Assembly: GCA_963205165.1 (NCBI GenBank)
Contig: CAUJJX010000218.1
Location: 1 to 39,082, forward strand
Direction of reading: 5' to 3'
Source of the DNA: Pseudomonadota bacterium
Lineage (GTDB): Bacteria > Pseudomonadota > Gammaproteobacteria > Burkholderiales > Ga0077523
DNA: 39,082 bases
In this document: in pieces, positions 27,044 through 35,723 of the stretch
Numbering within the stretch: the stretch's first letter is position 1
How the letters are laid out: each line of letters begins with the position of its first letter
Translations under genes and position numbers: made by a program
The notes under the pieces: generated by a model
Told to the model about the DNA's origin: nothing
Databases searched by the model: none
Seen by the model: only the letters and a program-made list of their open reading frames with translations

Positions 27044-27718
27044 ATGGCCGGACTGCAAACTTTGCTGGTAAATCCGTTCGAGCGGGCGACCTACGTGGCG
27101 AGTGCCCACGATCTCGACCAGTTGCCGCCCGATCAGGGGCTGGAGGTCGCCTTCGCCGGGCGATCGAACGCGGGCAAGTCGAGCGCGATCAACACGCTCG
27201 CCAATCGCAACCGACTCGCGTTCGTGAGCAAGACGCCCGGGCGCACGCAGCTCGTGAACTTCTTCGAGGTCGCGCCCGAACGCTTCCTGGTGGACCTTCC
27301 GGGGTACGGCTACGCGCAGGTCCCCGAGAAGGAGCGCCGGCACTGGCGCGAACTGGTCGGCGGTTATCTCCAGTCGCGGCAGGCGCTGCGCGGCCTGATC
27401 GCCATCATGGACATCCGGCATCCGCTGACGCCGCTCGACGAGAGCCTGCTCGAGTGGTTCCTGCCGAGCGGTCGCCCCGTGCACATCCTGCTCACGAAGG
27501 CCGACAAGCTGAGTCGTCAGCAGGCGCTGGCCCAGCTCGCGAGCGTGCGCAAGACACTCGCTGCCGAAAAGGTGATCACGGCCCAGCTGTTTTCCAGCCT
27601 CAAGCGGACCGGCGTGGATGAGGGCCGGCAGGTGATTGCCGACTGGCTCGAAATCCCGATGGCGGAGAAAAAAGAAGACCCCCGGCAAAGGGGAGGGACG
27701 CCGGGGGCCAAGCCTTGA
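27044..27718 (+). CDS. engB: Ribosome-biogenesis GTPase EngB/YsxC/YihA
   Basis: A 224-residue GTPase needed for 50S subunit assembly. Motifs in order: G1 GRSNAGKSS at 39-47, the switch [13 protein letters not shown]3 [20 protein letters not shown], and G4 LLTKADKLS. The last ~15 residues ([17 protein letters not shown] region) are basic and low-complexity, and their codons lie in the first two hairpins of the structure upstream of hemB, so the tail may be shaped by RNA constraints. The ATG gives the usual N-terminus. The gene is divergent from cytochrome c4 across 119 bp. Confidence 0.95.
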   Translation: MAGLQTLLVNPFERATYVASAHDLDQLPPDQGLEVAFAGRSNAGKSSAINTLANRNRLAFVSKTPGRTQLVNFFEVAPERFLVDLPGYGYAQVPEKERRHWRELVGGYLQSRQALRGLIAIMDIRHPLTPLDESLLEWFLPSGRPVHILLTKADKLSRQQALAQLASVRKTLAAEKVITAQLFSSLKRTGVDEGRQVIADWLEIPMAEKKEDPRQRGGTPGAKP

Positions 27719-27751
27719 TTGAAAGGCACCCGCCCAGGGAGGTGAAGCGGG
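27679..27751 (+). ncRNA. Structured leader upstream of hemB (candidate hemB RNA motif)
   Basis: Three adjacent hairpins can be drawn. Stem 1, CCCCCGGC (27679-27686) with GCCGGGGG (27700-27707), closes a 13-base loop containing GGGGAGGG. Stem 2, GCCTT (27712-27716) with AAGGC (27723-27727), has a GATTGA loop. Stem 3, CCCGC (27729-27733) with GCGGG (27747-27751), closes a loop containing CAGGGAGGTGAA. The element begins within the engB coding region, covers its stop codon, and lies in a 178-bp gap before hemB. From memory, a betaproteobacterial cis-regulatory candidate called the hemB motif is described in this location; I cannot run a covariance search, so the family match is tentative. Confidence 0.55.
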
Positions 27752-27816
27752 GGATGTCGCCATCCACCGCCATAGATTTGCGCGAATCCGAATGGTTCCC
27801 GGGAATGGGGAGCCGC

Positions 27817-28904
<1,088 letters not shown>

Positions 28905-28910
28905 GGCAGC

Positions 28911-29657
28911 TCAGGCCAGCTTGGTCCGGCGTTCGCGCTCGAGACGGATGATGTACCGCTGGACCATGTTTTCCGCGCCGGCCGGCAGGGACTTGAATTT
29001 GCAGCCGGCGCGATGGTTCACGCGGCCGTCGCGCAGCGGAATGTCCACTGCGTTGCGGAACTGGAGCGTCACGGCCAGCACGCCCACGTCCGGAAGCGTG
29101 AGTGTGCAGCCCTGCACCTCCTTGCCGATCTCGATGGGGTAGTCGTCCGGGAAGCCCGTAAGGCCCACGCCGCCGAGGCTGATGTCGAACAGGTTGACCT
29201 GGAGATCCCCGCCGTCGGGCAGCGGGATCGAGCATTTCACGGGCCGCGACACGGACGTCTCCGCCCGGAAGAATTCGCGGCGCTGAAGCTTCAACAGCAT
29301 GTCGGGCAGCGCCGCACGCAATGCTGGTCGCCCCTCGAACTCGGTCGACTGGACGCTGCCGACTTCCCAGCGCACCCGGATCTTGTCCTGCCGGCTGACG
29401 AACGACACCTTGTTCGAGGACAGCATGCTGCGCACGAGCTGCGGGTCCGACGGACAGTCGAAGACGTAGAACCCCTTGGCCGGGTCGACGGCCAGCAGCG
29501 CGGTCAGTGCGGAATCGCGTCCACCACCGAAGTGCGCCGATACCATCTCGCCCTGCTGGAGCACGGATCGCAGGATGAATCCGATCTCCACGCGAGAGTG
29601 GATCTGGAAGCGCGATTCGTCTTCGTTCGCGAGATTGAGGTCTTGTTTGGCGTTCAT
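28911..29657 (-). CDS. PilZ-domain flagellar brake protein (YcgR family)
   Basis: A 248-residue protein with an N-terminal YcgR domain (residues ~15-120) and a C-terminal PilZ domain. The c-di-GMP binding motif is intact: R127xxxR131 in QRREFFR and the DxSxxG motif at 158-163 in DISLGG. YcgR proteins bind c-di-GMP and slow the flagellar motor; in this window the neighbours are PBP1A and pilus genes, so a pilus or other surface target is also possible. It is soluble and has no signal peptide. It is 60 bp downstream of the nucleotidyltransferase-like gene on the same strand and faces hemB. Confidence 0.9.
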   Translation of the reverse strand: MNAKQDLNLANEDESRFQIHSRVEIGFILRSVLQQGEMVSAHFGGGRDSALTALLAVDPAKGFYVFDCPSDPQLVRSMLSSNKVSFVSRQDKIRVRWEVGSVQSTEFEGRPALRAALPDMLLKLQRREFFRAETSVSRPVKCSIPLPDGGDLQVNLFDISLGGVGLTGFPDDYPIEIGKEVQGCTLTLPDVGVLAVTLQFRNAVDIPLRDGRVNHRAGCKFKSLPAGAENMVQRYIIRLERERRTKLA

Positions 29658-29717
29658 GGGATCTTCGTGGCCGGCGAGTTGCCGGTGCCGTAGGTTTCGG
29701 AGCGCCGGACGAGAAAT

Positions 29718-30344
29718 TTAGACTGCGTCGTCATGTTTCGTCGCGTCGAGAAGTTGCTGCACGGAGGCTGCACGGGCCCGTTCCATCGGACGCCCCTCCT
29801 GCGTCGTGCGGATCGGATGCCGGATGTCGCGCGCGGCGAAGACGGCAATCCGGGCGGGCACGGTCGCGGCGTCGATCTCGTAGACGGACACCGACCGCGC
29901 GCCGCTGCCCACCCAGAACCGTGACTCCCGCGTACTGAACTCGATGTCCCGGTTGATCAGGAACAGCGCGAGGTCTTTGGGGTTGTCGGTGAACAGCTGG
30001 AGATCGATCTCGGCATGCTTGCTGGCGCTGCCCGACAGCACAGGGCCGACGAGGTGCGGATCGAACTGTTCCAGCATCGCCATCAATTCCAGGGCGTCCC
30101 GTCGCAGACGGTCGATGCGCTCGTCCTGTTCGTCTGCACGGTAGATCTGCAGGTATTCCCGCAGGGCCGACTCGACCTGGTCGTTGTCTGGCAGATTCCG
30201 TGTCTCGGGCGCGCCGGCCTGTCGTGCCGCCTTGCGCTTTGCCAGCCCGACGTCGTCGATGCCGTCCTCGGCCATGATGCGCGCAGCCAGCTGGGCGATC
30301 CGCAGGCGCATCTGGCGATGGGTCGATGAGTCGTCGCGCGCCAA
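29718..30344 (-). CDS. Unknown protein with nucleotidyltransferase-like motif
   Basis: A 208-residue protein that I do not recognise fully. The start is taken as TTG at 30344 because a GAGGA ribosome-binding site overlaps the PBP1A stop and lies seven bases upstream; the next in-frame ATG is residue 12. Residues 12-92 are helical and charged (RLRIAQLAARIMAEDGIDD; DNDQVESALREYLQIY). A motif LSGSASKHAEIDLQLFTDN at 103-121 resembles the pol-beta nucleotidyltransferase GS...D/ExD core with Gly105-Ser106 and Glu112/Asp114, and the following DLALFLINRDIEFS suits that fold. No partner antitoxin is seen. It would be translated with PBP1A. The function is unknown. Confidence 0.7.
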   Translation of the reverse strand: MARDDSSTHRQMRLRIAQLAARIMAEDGIDDVGLAKRKAARQAGAPETRNLPDNDQVESALREYLQIYRADEQDERIDRLRRDALELMAMLEQFDPHLVGPVLSGSASKHAEIDLQLFTDNPKDLALFLINRDIEFSTRESRFWVGSGARSVSVYEIDAATVPARIAVFAARDIRHPIRTTQEGRPMERARAASVQQLLDATKHDDAV

Positions 30345-30354
30345 GTCGGTGTCC

Positions 30355-32676
30355 TCAGTAGAGCTGCTCGTCCACGTCGTCGGCCTTCGGTTTTCGCGGG
30401 CCCTCGGCGCTTCCACCTTCTTCCTCGCCGGGCAGGTTCTCCTGGAAGAAGAATTCCTGCTGCCGGTTGTCGGTGCGCTCGTTGCGCAGGCCCGTCTCCG
30501 GATTGATGGTCGCGGCAACCACGCCTTCCGGTGCGGCCAGCGGCACGTCGGGCATGCCGCGTAGCGCGACGCCCATGTAGCTGATCCACATCGGTAGCGC
30601 CGCGGCCGCGCCGGTCTCGCTGCCACCGAGGCTCCGCGGGGTGTCGAAGCCCATCCAGGCGACCGCGGCCACCTGCGGGTTGTACCCGGCGAACCAGGCG
30701 TCGAGCTGGTCGTTGGTCGTGCCGGTCTTGCCGGCGAGATCGCCACGGCCGAGCTGGAGCGCCTTCGCGCCGGTCCCGCCGCGAATGACATCCTGCATCA
30801 TGCTGGTCATCAGGAACGCGTTGCGCGCATCGATGATCCGCGGGGCGGAGTCGGGCGCCCGGGTGACCCGGGCCTTCTCGATCACCGCGCCCCGGGCGTC
30901 GACGATGCGGTCGATGTAGCGCGGCACGACCTTGAATCCACCGTTCGCGAAGGCGGCGTAGCCCGTCGCCATCTGCAGGACGGTCACGCTTCCGGCGCCG
31001 AGCGCCATCGTCAGATACGGCGGGATGAGCTTGCGCTCGAATCCGAAGCGGGTGACGTAGTCCTGGGCGTACTGCGGACCGATGGCCTGCAGGATCCGGA
31101 TCGACACCATGTTCTTCGACTTCGTGAGCGCCGTCCGCATCGTGATCGGGCCATCGAACGTCCCGTCGTAATTCTTGGGCTCCCAGGTGGTGGACCCGGT
31201 CTCCGCGGCATCGAACGAGAGCGGTGCGTCGCTGATCACCGTGGCGGGGGTGAAGCCTTTTTCCAGCGCAGCGGAATACACGAACGGCTTGAAGCTGGAC
31301 CCCGGCTGCCGATAGGCCTGCGTCACGTGGTTGTACTTGTTGCGAGCGAAATCGAAGCCCCCGACGAGCGCCAGGACCGCGCCGGTCGCGGTGTCCACGG
31401 ACGTGAGTGCTGCTTCCACCTGAGGCAACTGGAGGATCTGCCAGTTGCCGGCAGCATCACGCTGAACACGGGTCAGCGCGCCTCGACGCAGTCTGCGATC
31501 GGCTGGGGCCTTGTCACCGACCATGCGCTGGGCGAACCGCAGGCCGTCCGCGCCGATCGAAACGGTCCCGACACCCTTCGCGAACAGCGTCGCGCCGCGC
31601 TGATCGATGTCGAGTACCAAGGCGAGGTGGATGCCGTCGCTGTCCGCATCGTCCCCAAGGAGGTCTTCGAGCGTCTCGTCGTTGGCGTCGGCCGGGATCT
31701 CGATGTAGCCCTCGGCGCCGCGATGGCCGTGGCGGCGGTCGTAATCGAGCACACCCTTCCGCACCGCGGCGTAGGCGGCGTCCTGGTGGATGCGCGAAAG
31801 CGTCGTGTGGACCCGGAAGCCGGATGTGTAGGCGGCTTCCTGGTGAGCATCGAACAGGTGCTGCCGGACCATCTCCGTGAGGTGGTCGGCTCGCGTGGCG
31901 TAGGCCTGCCGCTCCCGGCGGACGTCGAGTTGCGCGACCTTGGCGGCCTCGAACTGCGCGGGCGTGATGTAGTCGAGCTCGCGCATCCGGCGCAGGACGT
32001 ACTCCTGGCGCGTCTTCGCGCGTCGCGGATTGGCGACCGGGTTGTAGCTCGACGGCGCCTTGGGCAGCCCGGCCAGCATCGCGAACTCGGCGATGCCGAG
32101 CCGTTCGAGCGGGCGGCCGAAGTAGGTTTGCGAGGCGGCCGCGAACCCGTAGGCGCGCTGACCGAGAAAGATCTGGTTGATGTAGAGCTGAAGGATCTCG
32201 TCCTTGCTCAGGTTGTGCTCGATCTTGAATGCGAGCAGGGTCTCGTTGAACTTGCGGCTGAACGTCTTCTCCTTGCTGAGGAAGAAGTTGCGCGCCACCT
32301 GCATGGTGATGGTGCTGGCGCCTTGCCGCGCGCCTCCGTGGAGAAAGTTCGAGAGGGCGGCGCGCGCCACGCCGATGTAGTCGACGCCGCCGTGCTCGTA
32401 GAAGCGTTCATCCTCGGCGGCAAGAATTGCCTGCACCATCGGCTTCGGCACGTCCTTGATCGCGACGAGGGCGCGCCGCTCCTCGCCGAATTCGCCGATC
32501 AGTTCGCCCTCGGCGCTCAGCACCTGAAGCGGGATCTTCGGGCGATAGTCGGTCAGCACCTCCAGGGAGGGCAGTCCCGGGTAGGCCACGACGACGGCAT
32601 AACCGACCAGAAGGCTCACGGCGGCGAGCAGCGACAGCAGAAGGAAGAGTGGCAGGAGCCACCAGCGAAGAGCCAT
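30355..32676 (-). CDS. ponA: Penicillin-binding protein 1A (bifunctional)
   Basis: A 773-residue class A PBP that polymerises and cross-links peptidoglycan. A transmembrane anchor occupies residues ~4-28 (WWLLPLFLLLSLLAAVSLL). The glycosyltransferase domain has AAEDERFYEHGGVDYIGVARA, GASTITMQVARNFFLS and INQIFLGQRAYGFAAA. The transpeptidase domain has the nucleophile in SSFK (Ser460), SKN, and KTGTTND. An acidic, low-complexity tail (GEEEGGSAEG) ends the protein. The start MALRWW is chosen to give the anchor; the longer frame upstream would add polar residues. It is divergent from pilM, a common betaproteobacterial order. The symbol mrcA is also used. Confidence 0.96.
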   Translation of the reverse strand: MALRWWLLPLFLLLSLLAAVSLLVGYAVVVAYPGLPSLEVLTDYRPKIPLQVLSAEGELIGEFGEERRALVAIKDVPKPMVQAILAAEDERFYEHGGVDYIGVARAALSNFLHGGARQGASTITMQVARNFFLSKEKTFSRKFNETLLAFKIEHNLSKDEILQLYINQIFLGQRAYGFAAASQTYFGRPLERLGIAEFAMLAGLPKAPSSYNPVANPRRAKTRQEYVLRRMRELDYITPAQFEAAKVAQLDVRRERQAYATRADHLTEMVRQHLFDAHQEAAYTSGFRVHTTLSRIHQDAAYAAVRKGVLDYDRRHGHRGAEGYIEIPADANDETLEDLLGDDADSDGIHLALVLDIDQRGATLFAKGVGTVSIGADGLRFAQRMVGDKAPADRRLRRGALTRVQRDAAGNWQILQLPQVEAALTSVDTATGAVLALVGGFDFARNKYNHVTQAYRQPGSSFKPFVYSAALEKGFTPATVISDAPLSFDAAETGSTTWEPKNYDGTFDGPITMRTALTKSKNMVSIRILQAIGPQYAQDYVTRFGFERKLIPPYLTMALGAGSVTVLQMATGYAAFANGGFKVVPRYIDRIVDARGAVIEKARVTRAPDSAPRIIDARNAFLMTSMMQDVIRGGTGAKALQLGRGDLAGKTGTTNDQLDAWFAGYNPQVAAVAWMGFDTPRSLGGSETGAAAALPMWISYMGVALRGMPDVPLAAPEGVVAATINPETGLRNERTDNRQQEFFFQENLPGEEEGGSAEGPRKPKADDVDEQLY

Positions 32677-32731
32677 TGGCAGAATTCGTGCTTTGCAGGT
32701 GCTCGCGGAAACCGCCGCGATGCGGTCCCGG

Positions 32732-32737
32732 ATTATA
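32732..32737 (-). promoter_or_regulatory. Perfect -10 box upstream of ponA
   Basis: On the minus strand TATAAT, an exact -10 consensus, lies 55 bp before the ponA ATG. The -35 region 16-18 bp upstream is GC-rich and shows no good match, so the assignment relies on the -10 box and position. Confidence 0.45.
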
Positions 32738-32784
32738 GGTTCTCTGCCCCGCACGACGGTGATGCGACGCTCACTTTTCCAAGC

Positions 32785-32813
32785 TTGATTTGTAGTTGCC
32801 AGTCGTATCTAAT
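32785..32813 (+). promoter_or_regulatory. Sigma-70-type promoter for pilMNOPQ
   Basis: TTGATT (32785-32790) and TCTAAT (32808-32813) are spaced by 17 bp; the predicted transcript starts about 25 bases before the pilM ATG. The AT-rich segment stands out from the GC-rich surroundings. No sigma-54 consensus was seen. Confidence 0.55.
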
Positions 32814-32845
32814 GTGTTTTAGGCGCAAATTGGCGTAACTAGCCC

Positions 32846-33958
32846 ATGCTGAAGGGAAAAGTTGATTTCGGTGCGGTCTCGAGGTGGCTTTCGGAGCTGA
32901 TGAAGCCGAAGGCCCCGCCGCTTGTCGGCGTGGACATCAGTTCCTCGTCCGTCAAGCTGGTGGAGCTGTCCGCGGTCAGCAAGGGCCGGTATCGCCTCGA
33001 GCGTTACGCGATCGAGCCCTTGCCCAAGGACGCTGTCGTGGACGGCAACATCGTGAACCTCGACGAGGTCGGCGAGGCCGTCAAGCGCGGCTGGAAGAAG
33101 CTGAACACACGCATCAAGAACCTGGCGCTGGCGCTGCCTTCGGCTGCGGTCATCACCAAGAAGATCGTGGTCCCCTCGGGGCAGCGGGAAGAAGATCTCG
33201 AGATCCAGGTCGAGACCGAAGCCAACCAGTACATCCCCTTCGCGCTCGAGGAAGTGAACCTCGACTTCCAGATCCTCGGGCCGTCACCGACCAATCCCGA
33301 GGAGGTCGAGGTGCTGATCGCGGCGTCCCGCAAGGAGAAGGTCGAGGACCGCGTTGCCGTTGCCGAATCCCAGGGGCTGAAGGCGGTCGTGATGGATATC
33401 GATTCCTTCGCTTCCCAGACCGCGTTCGAGCTCATCGAAAGCCAGTTTCCGGATGGCGGTGCGGACCAGACGATCGCGCTCGTCGACGTGGGCGCGACGA
33501 TGATGAACATCAACGTGCTCCGCAACGGCCAATCGGTCTATGTCCGGGAGCAGCCGTTCGGCGGCAACCAGCTGACTCACGATATCCAGCGAGCGTTCAG
33601 CCTCTCCGCCGACGAGGCCGAGGCCGCGAAGAAGAGCGGCGGTCTGCCGGAATCCTACGAGGCCGAGGTGCTCCGACCGTTCATGGACACACTGGCGCTG
33701 GAAGTCACCCGAGCGCTGCAGTTCTTCTTCACGTCGACGCAGTACAACCAGGTGCATCACATCCTGCTGGCGGGTGGCTGCGCCACCATCGTCGGGCTCG
33801 ACGAGGCCGTTGGTCGCCGGACGGGCGTCAACACGGTTGTCGCCAATCCCTTCGCCGGCATGGAGAAGTCCACGAAGATCAAGGAACACCAGCTCGCGCA
33901 GGACGCACCGTCGCTGATGGTCGCCTGCGGTCTGGCCATGCGCAGGTTCGACGCATGA
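32846..33958 (+). CDS. pilM: Type IV pilus assembly protein PilM
   Basis: A 370-residue actin-like cytoplasmic ATPase-fold protein that binds the N-terminus of PilN and joins the alignment subcomplex of the type IV pilus machine. It has GVDISSSSVKLVEL near the start, the nucleotide-site segments ALPSAAVITKKIVVP and IALVDVGATMMNINVL, and LLAGGCATIVGLDEAV. There is no ribosome-binding site before the ATG at 32846; a second ATG at 32900 (residue 19) follows GGAG, so either could start translation. The stop overlaps pilN (ATGA). Confidence 0.95.
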   Translation: MLKGKVDFGAVSRWLSELMKPKAPPLVGVDISSSSVKLVELSAVSKGRYRLERYAIEPLPKDAVVDGNIVNLDEVGEAVKRGWKKLNTRIKNLALALPSAAVITKKIVVPSGQREEDLEIQVETEANQYIPFALEEVNLDFQILGPSPTNPEEVEVLIAASRKEKVEDRVAVAESQGLKAVVMDIDSFASQTAFELIESQFPDGGADQTIALVDVGATMMNINVLRNGQSVYVREQPFGGNQLTHDIQRAFSLSADEAEAAKKSGGLPESYEAEVLRPFMDTLALEVTRALQFFFTSTQYNQVHHILLAGGCATIVGLDEAVGRRTGVNTVVANPFAGMEKSTKIKEHQLAQDAPSLMVACGLAMRRFDA

Positions 33959-34548
33959 TCCCGATCAACCTACTACCGCACCGCGAAGAGCGGCGTCGCG
34001 AGCAGCGCAAGCGCTTCGCCTTCCTCGGTATCGTCACGTTCGCAGCGGGCGCGATCATCGTCGGCGCGGTACACACCTATTTCTCGAACAGGATCGAGGC
34101 CCAGGGCGACCGAAACCAGTTCCTCGAAGGCGAAATCGCGACCCTCGATCGCCAGATCGAGGAGATCAAGAAGCTCAAGGAACAGACCCAGGCGTTGCTG
34201 TCCCGCAAGAAGGTCGTCGAGTCGCTGCAATCCAACCGATCGGAAACCGTGCGACTGCTCGACCAGTTGGTGCGGCAGATTCCGGACGGCGTCTACCTGA
34301 AGGCCGTGAAGCAGACCGGCGACAGGGTCAATCTCATCGGGTATGCGTCGTCCAACGCCCGTGTGTCGACGCTCATGCGCAACCTCGAAGCTTCGCCGTG
34401 GCTCGAGAGCCCGTCCCTGGTGGAAATCAAGGCCACGATCGTCGACAAGCTGCCGACCAACGAATTCATCGTCAATGTGAGCCTCACCCGGGAAAAGGTC
34501 GAAACACCCGACGCCGGTAAGGCGTCCAAGAAGCCGGAGAAGGGCTGA
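33955..34548 (+). CDS. pilN: Type IV pilus assembly protein PilN
   Basis: A 197-residue inner-membrane protein. The first residues MIPINLLPHRE contain the INLLP motif that binds PilM. A single membrane segment lies at ~21-42 (RFAFLGIVTFAAGAIIVGAV), followed by a periplasmic coiled coil (EGEIATLDRQIEEIKKLKEQTQALL) and a ferredoxin-like domain that pairs with PilO. The C-terminal tail is Lys/Pro-rich. The ATG overlaps the pilM stop, and pilO begins six bases after its stop. Confidence 0.95.
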   Translation: MIPINLLPHREERRREQRKRFAFLGIVTFAAGAIIVGAVHTYFSNRIEAQGDRNQFLEGEIATLDRQIEEIKKLKEQTQALLSRKKVVESLQSNRSETVRLLDQLVRQIPDGVYLKAVKQTGDRVNLIGYASSNARVSTLMRNLEASPWLESPSLVEIKATIVDKLPTNEFIVNVSLTREKVETPDAGKASKKPEKG

Positions 34549-34554
34549 GCCGCC

Positions 34555-35193
34555 ATGACACTCGACGATCTGCGCAGGCTCGATCCGAGGGACATCGGCA
34601 ACTGGCCCGTGCTTCCGAAGCTGGGCGTATTGCTGATCATGCTGCTGCTGATCATCTTCCTGGGCTACTGGTTCGACTGGCGTCTGCAGGCCGAGGAGCT
34701 CGCAGGCGCCATCCAGAAGGAAACGGAACTCAAGCAGCGGTTCATCGAGAAGAAGCAGCAGGCGGTCAACCTCGATGCCTACAAGAAACAGCTCGCCGAC
34801 ATCGAGCAGGCCTTCGGCGCGATGCTCAAGCAATTGCCGAACAAGGCCGAAATGGAAGCATTGCTTACCGACATCAACCAGGCCGGACTCGGACGAGGGC
34901 TGCAATTCACGCTCTTCCGTCCGGCGTCGCACGAGACGATGTCGGAGTTCTACGCCGAACTTCCGATCACGATCCGCGTGACCGGGGCGTACCACGACAT
35001 CGGGGCCTTCGCGAGCGATGTGTCGCAACTTTCCCGGATCGTCACGCTGAACGACATCGCAGTCGGCTACGACAAGGACGGCAGCCTCTCGCTCGACGCC
35101 GTGGCCAAGACTTACCGCTACCTCGACGAAGCAGAGATCGCAGCGCAGAAGAAGAAGGAAAAAGACGCGAAAGCTGGAGCGCAGAAGAAATGA
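34555..35193 (+). CDS. pilO: Type IV pilus assembly protein PilO
   Basis: A 212-residue partner of PilN. Membrane segment at ~20-40 (LPKLGVLLIMLLLIIFLGYWF), a periplasmic coiled coil (ETELKQRFIEKKQQAVNLDAYKKQLADIEQAFG), then a small alpha/beta domain ending TYRYLDEAE with a Lys-rich tail. It links PilN to PilP between the two membranes. The stop overlaps the pilP start (ATGA). Confidence 0.95.
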   Translation: MTLDDLRRLDPRDIGNWPVLPKLGVLLIMLLLIIFLGYWFDWRLQAEELAGAIQKETELKQRFIEKKQQAVNLDAYKKQLADIEQAFGAMLKQLPNKAEMEALLTDINQAGLGRGLQFTLFRPASHETMSEFYAELPITIRVTGAYHDIGAFASDVSQLSRIVTLNDIAVGYDKDGSLSLDAVAKTYRYLDEAEIAAQKKKEKDAKAGAQKK

Positions 35194-35723
35194 CCCGGGC
35201 CATGGTGGCGATCACGCTCGCTCTTGCACTCTCGGCCTGTGGGGGTGACGAGCACCAGGACCTCCGGAAGTTCGTCGACGAGGCCGGGATGAATCTTCGC
35301 AAGCGCGTGGACCCGCTGCCGGAGGTCAAACCCTACGAGCCGTTCACGTACGAGGCGTTCGATCTTCCGGACCCGTTCAAGCCGCGCAAGCCCGAGGCGA
35401 CCGAAAAGAACGCAGCAGAGCGGCCTGCCCAGGCAAGCGATCTGCGCCGCAAGGAAGCCCTGGAGGCATATCCGCTGGAGAGCCTCAAGATGGTGGGTAC
35501 CCTTCAGGACAAGAGCAAGAAGATGTTCGCGCTCATCAAGACCCCGGAGAACAACCTGTATCAGGTCAGAAGCGGGAATTACATCGGCCAGAACTTCGGC
35601 ATCGTGTCGGTCATCACCGAAACATCGATCACGCTGAAGGAGGTGGTTCAGGATGCCTCCGGCGTCTGGACGGAGCGCACGAGCAGCCTGCAGCTGCTCG
35701 ATGAAGAGGAGTCGAAGCGATGA
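35190..35723 (+). CDS. pilP: Type IV pilus lipoprotein PilP
   Basis: A 177-residue lipoprotein of the inner membrane that connects PilNO to the PilQ secretin. The signal peptide ends in the lipobox LSAC with Cys17. After a flexible Pro/Lys-rich linker (residues ~50-90), the C-terminal beta-domain begins near LESLKMVGTLQDKSKKMFALIKTPENNLYQVRSGNYIGQNFG, the conserved PilP block. The stop overlaps pilQ (ATGA). Confidence 0.95.
   Translation: MTRAMVAITLALALSACGGDEHQDLRKFVDEAGMNLRKRVDPLPEVKPYEPFTYEAFDLPDPFKPRKPEATEKNAAERPAQASDLRRKEALEAYPLESLKMVGTLQDKSKKMFALIKTPENNLYQVRSGNYIGQNFGIVSVITETSITLKEVVQDASGVWTERTSSLQLLDEEESKR

Noticed and set aside
29718-30344. Toxin of a MenT/HepT-MNT type toxin-antitoxin pair
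   Set aside because: The motif is nucleotidyltransferase-like, but no small partner gene is adjacent and the gene is coupled to PBP1A rather than to an antitoxin.
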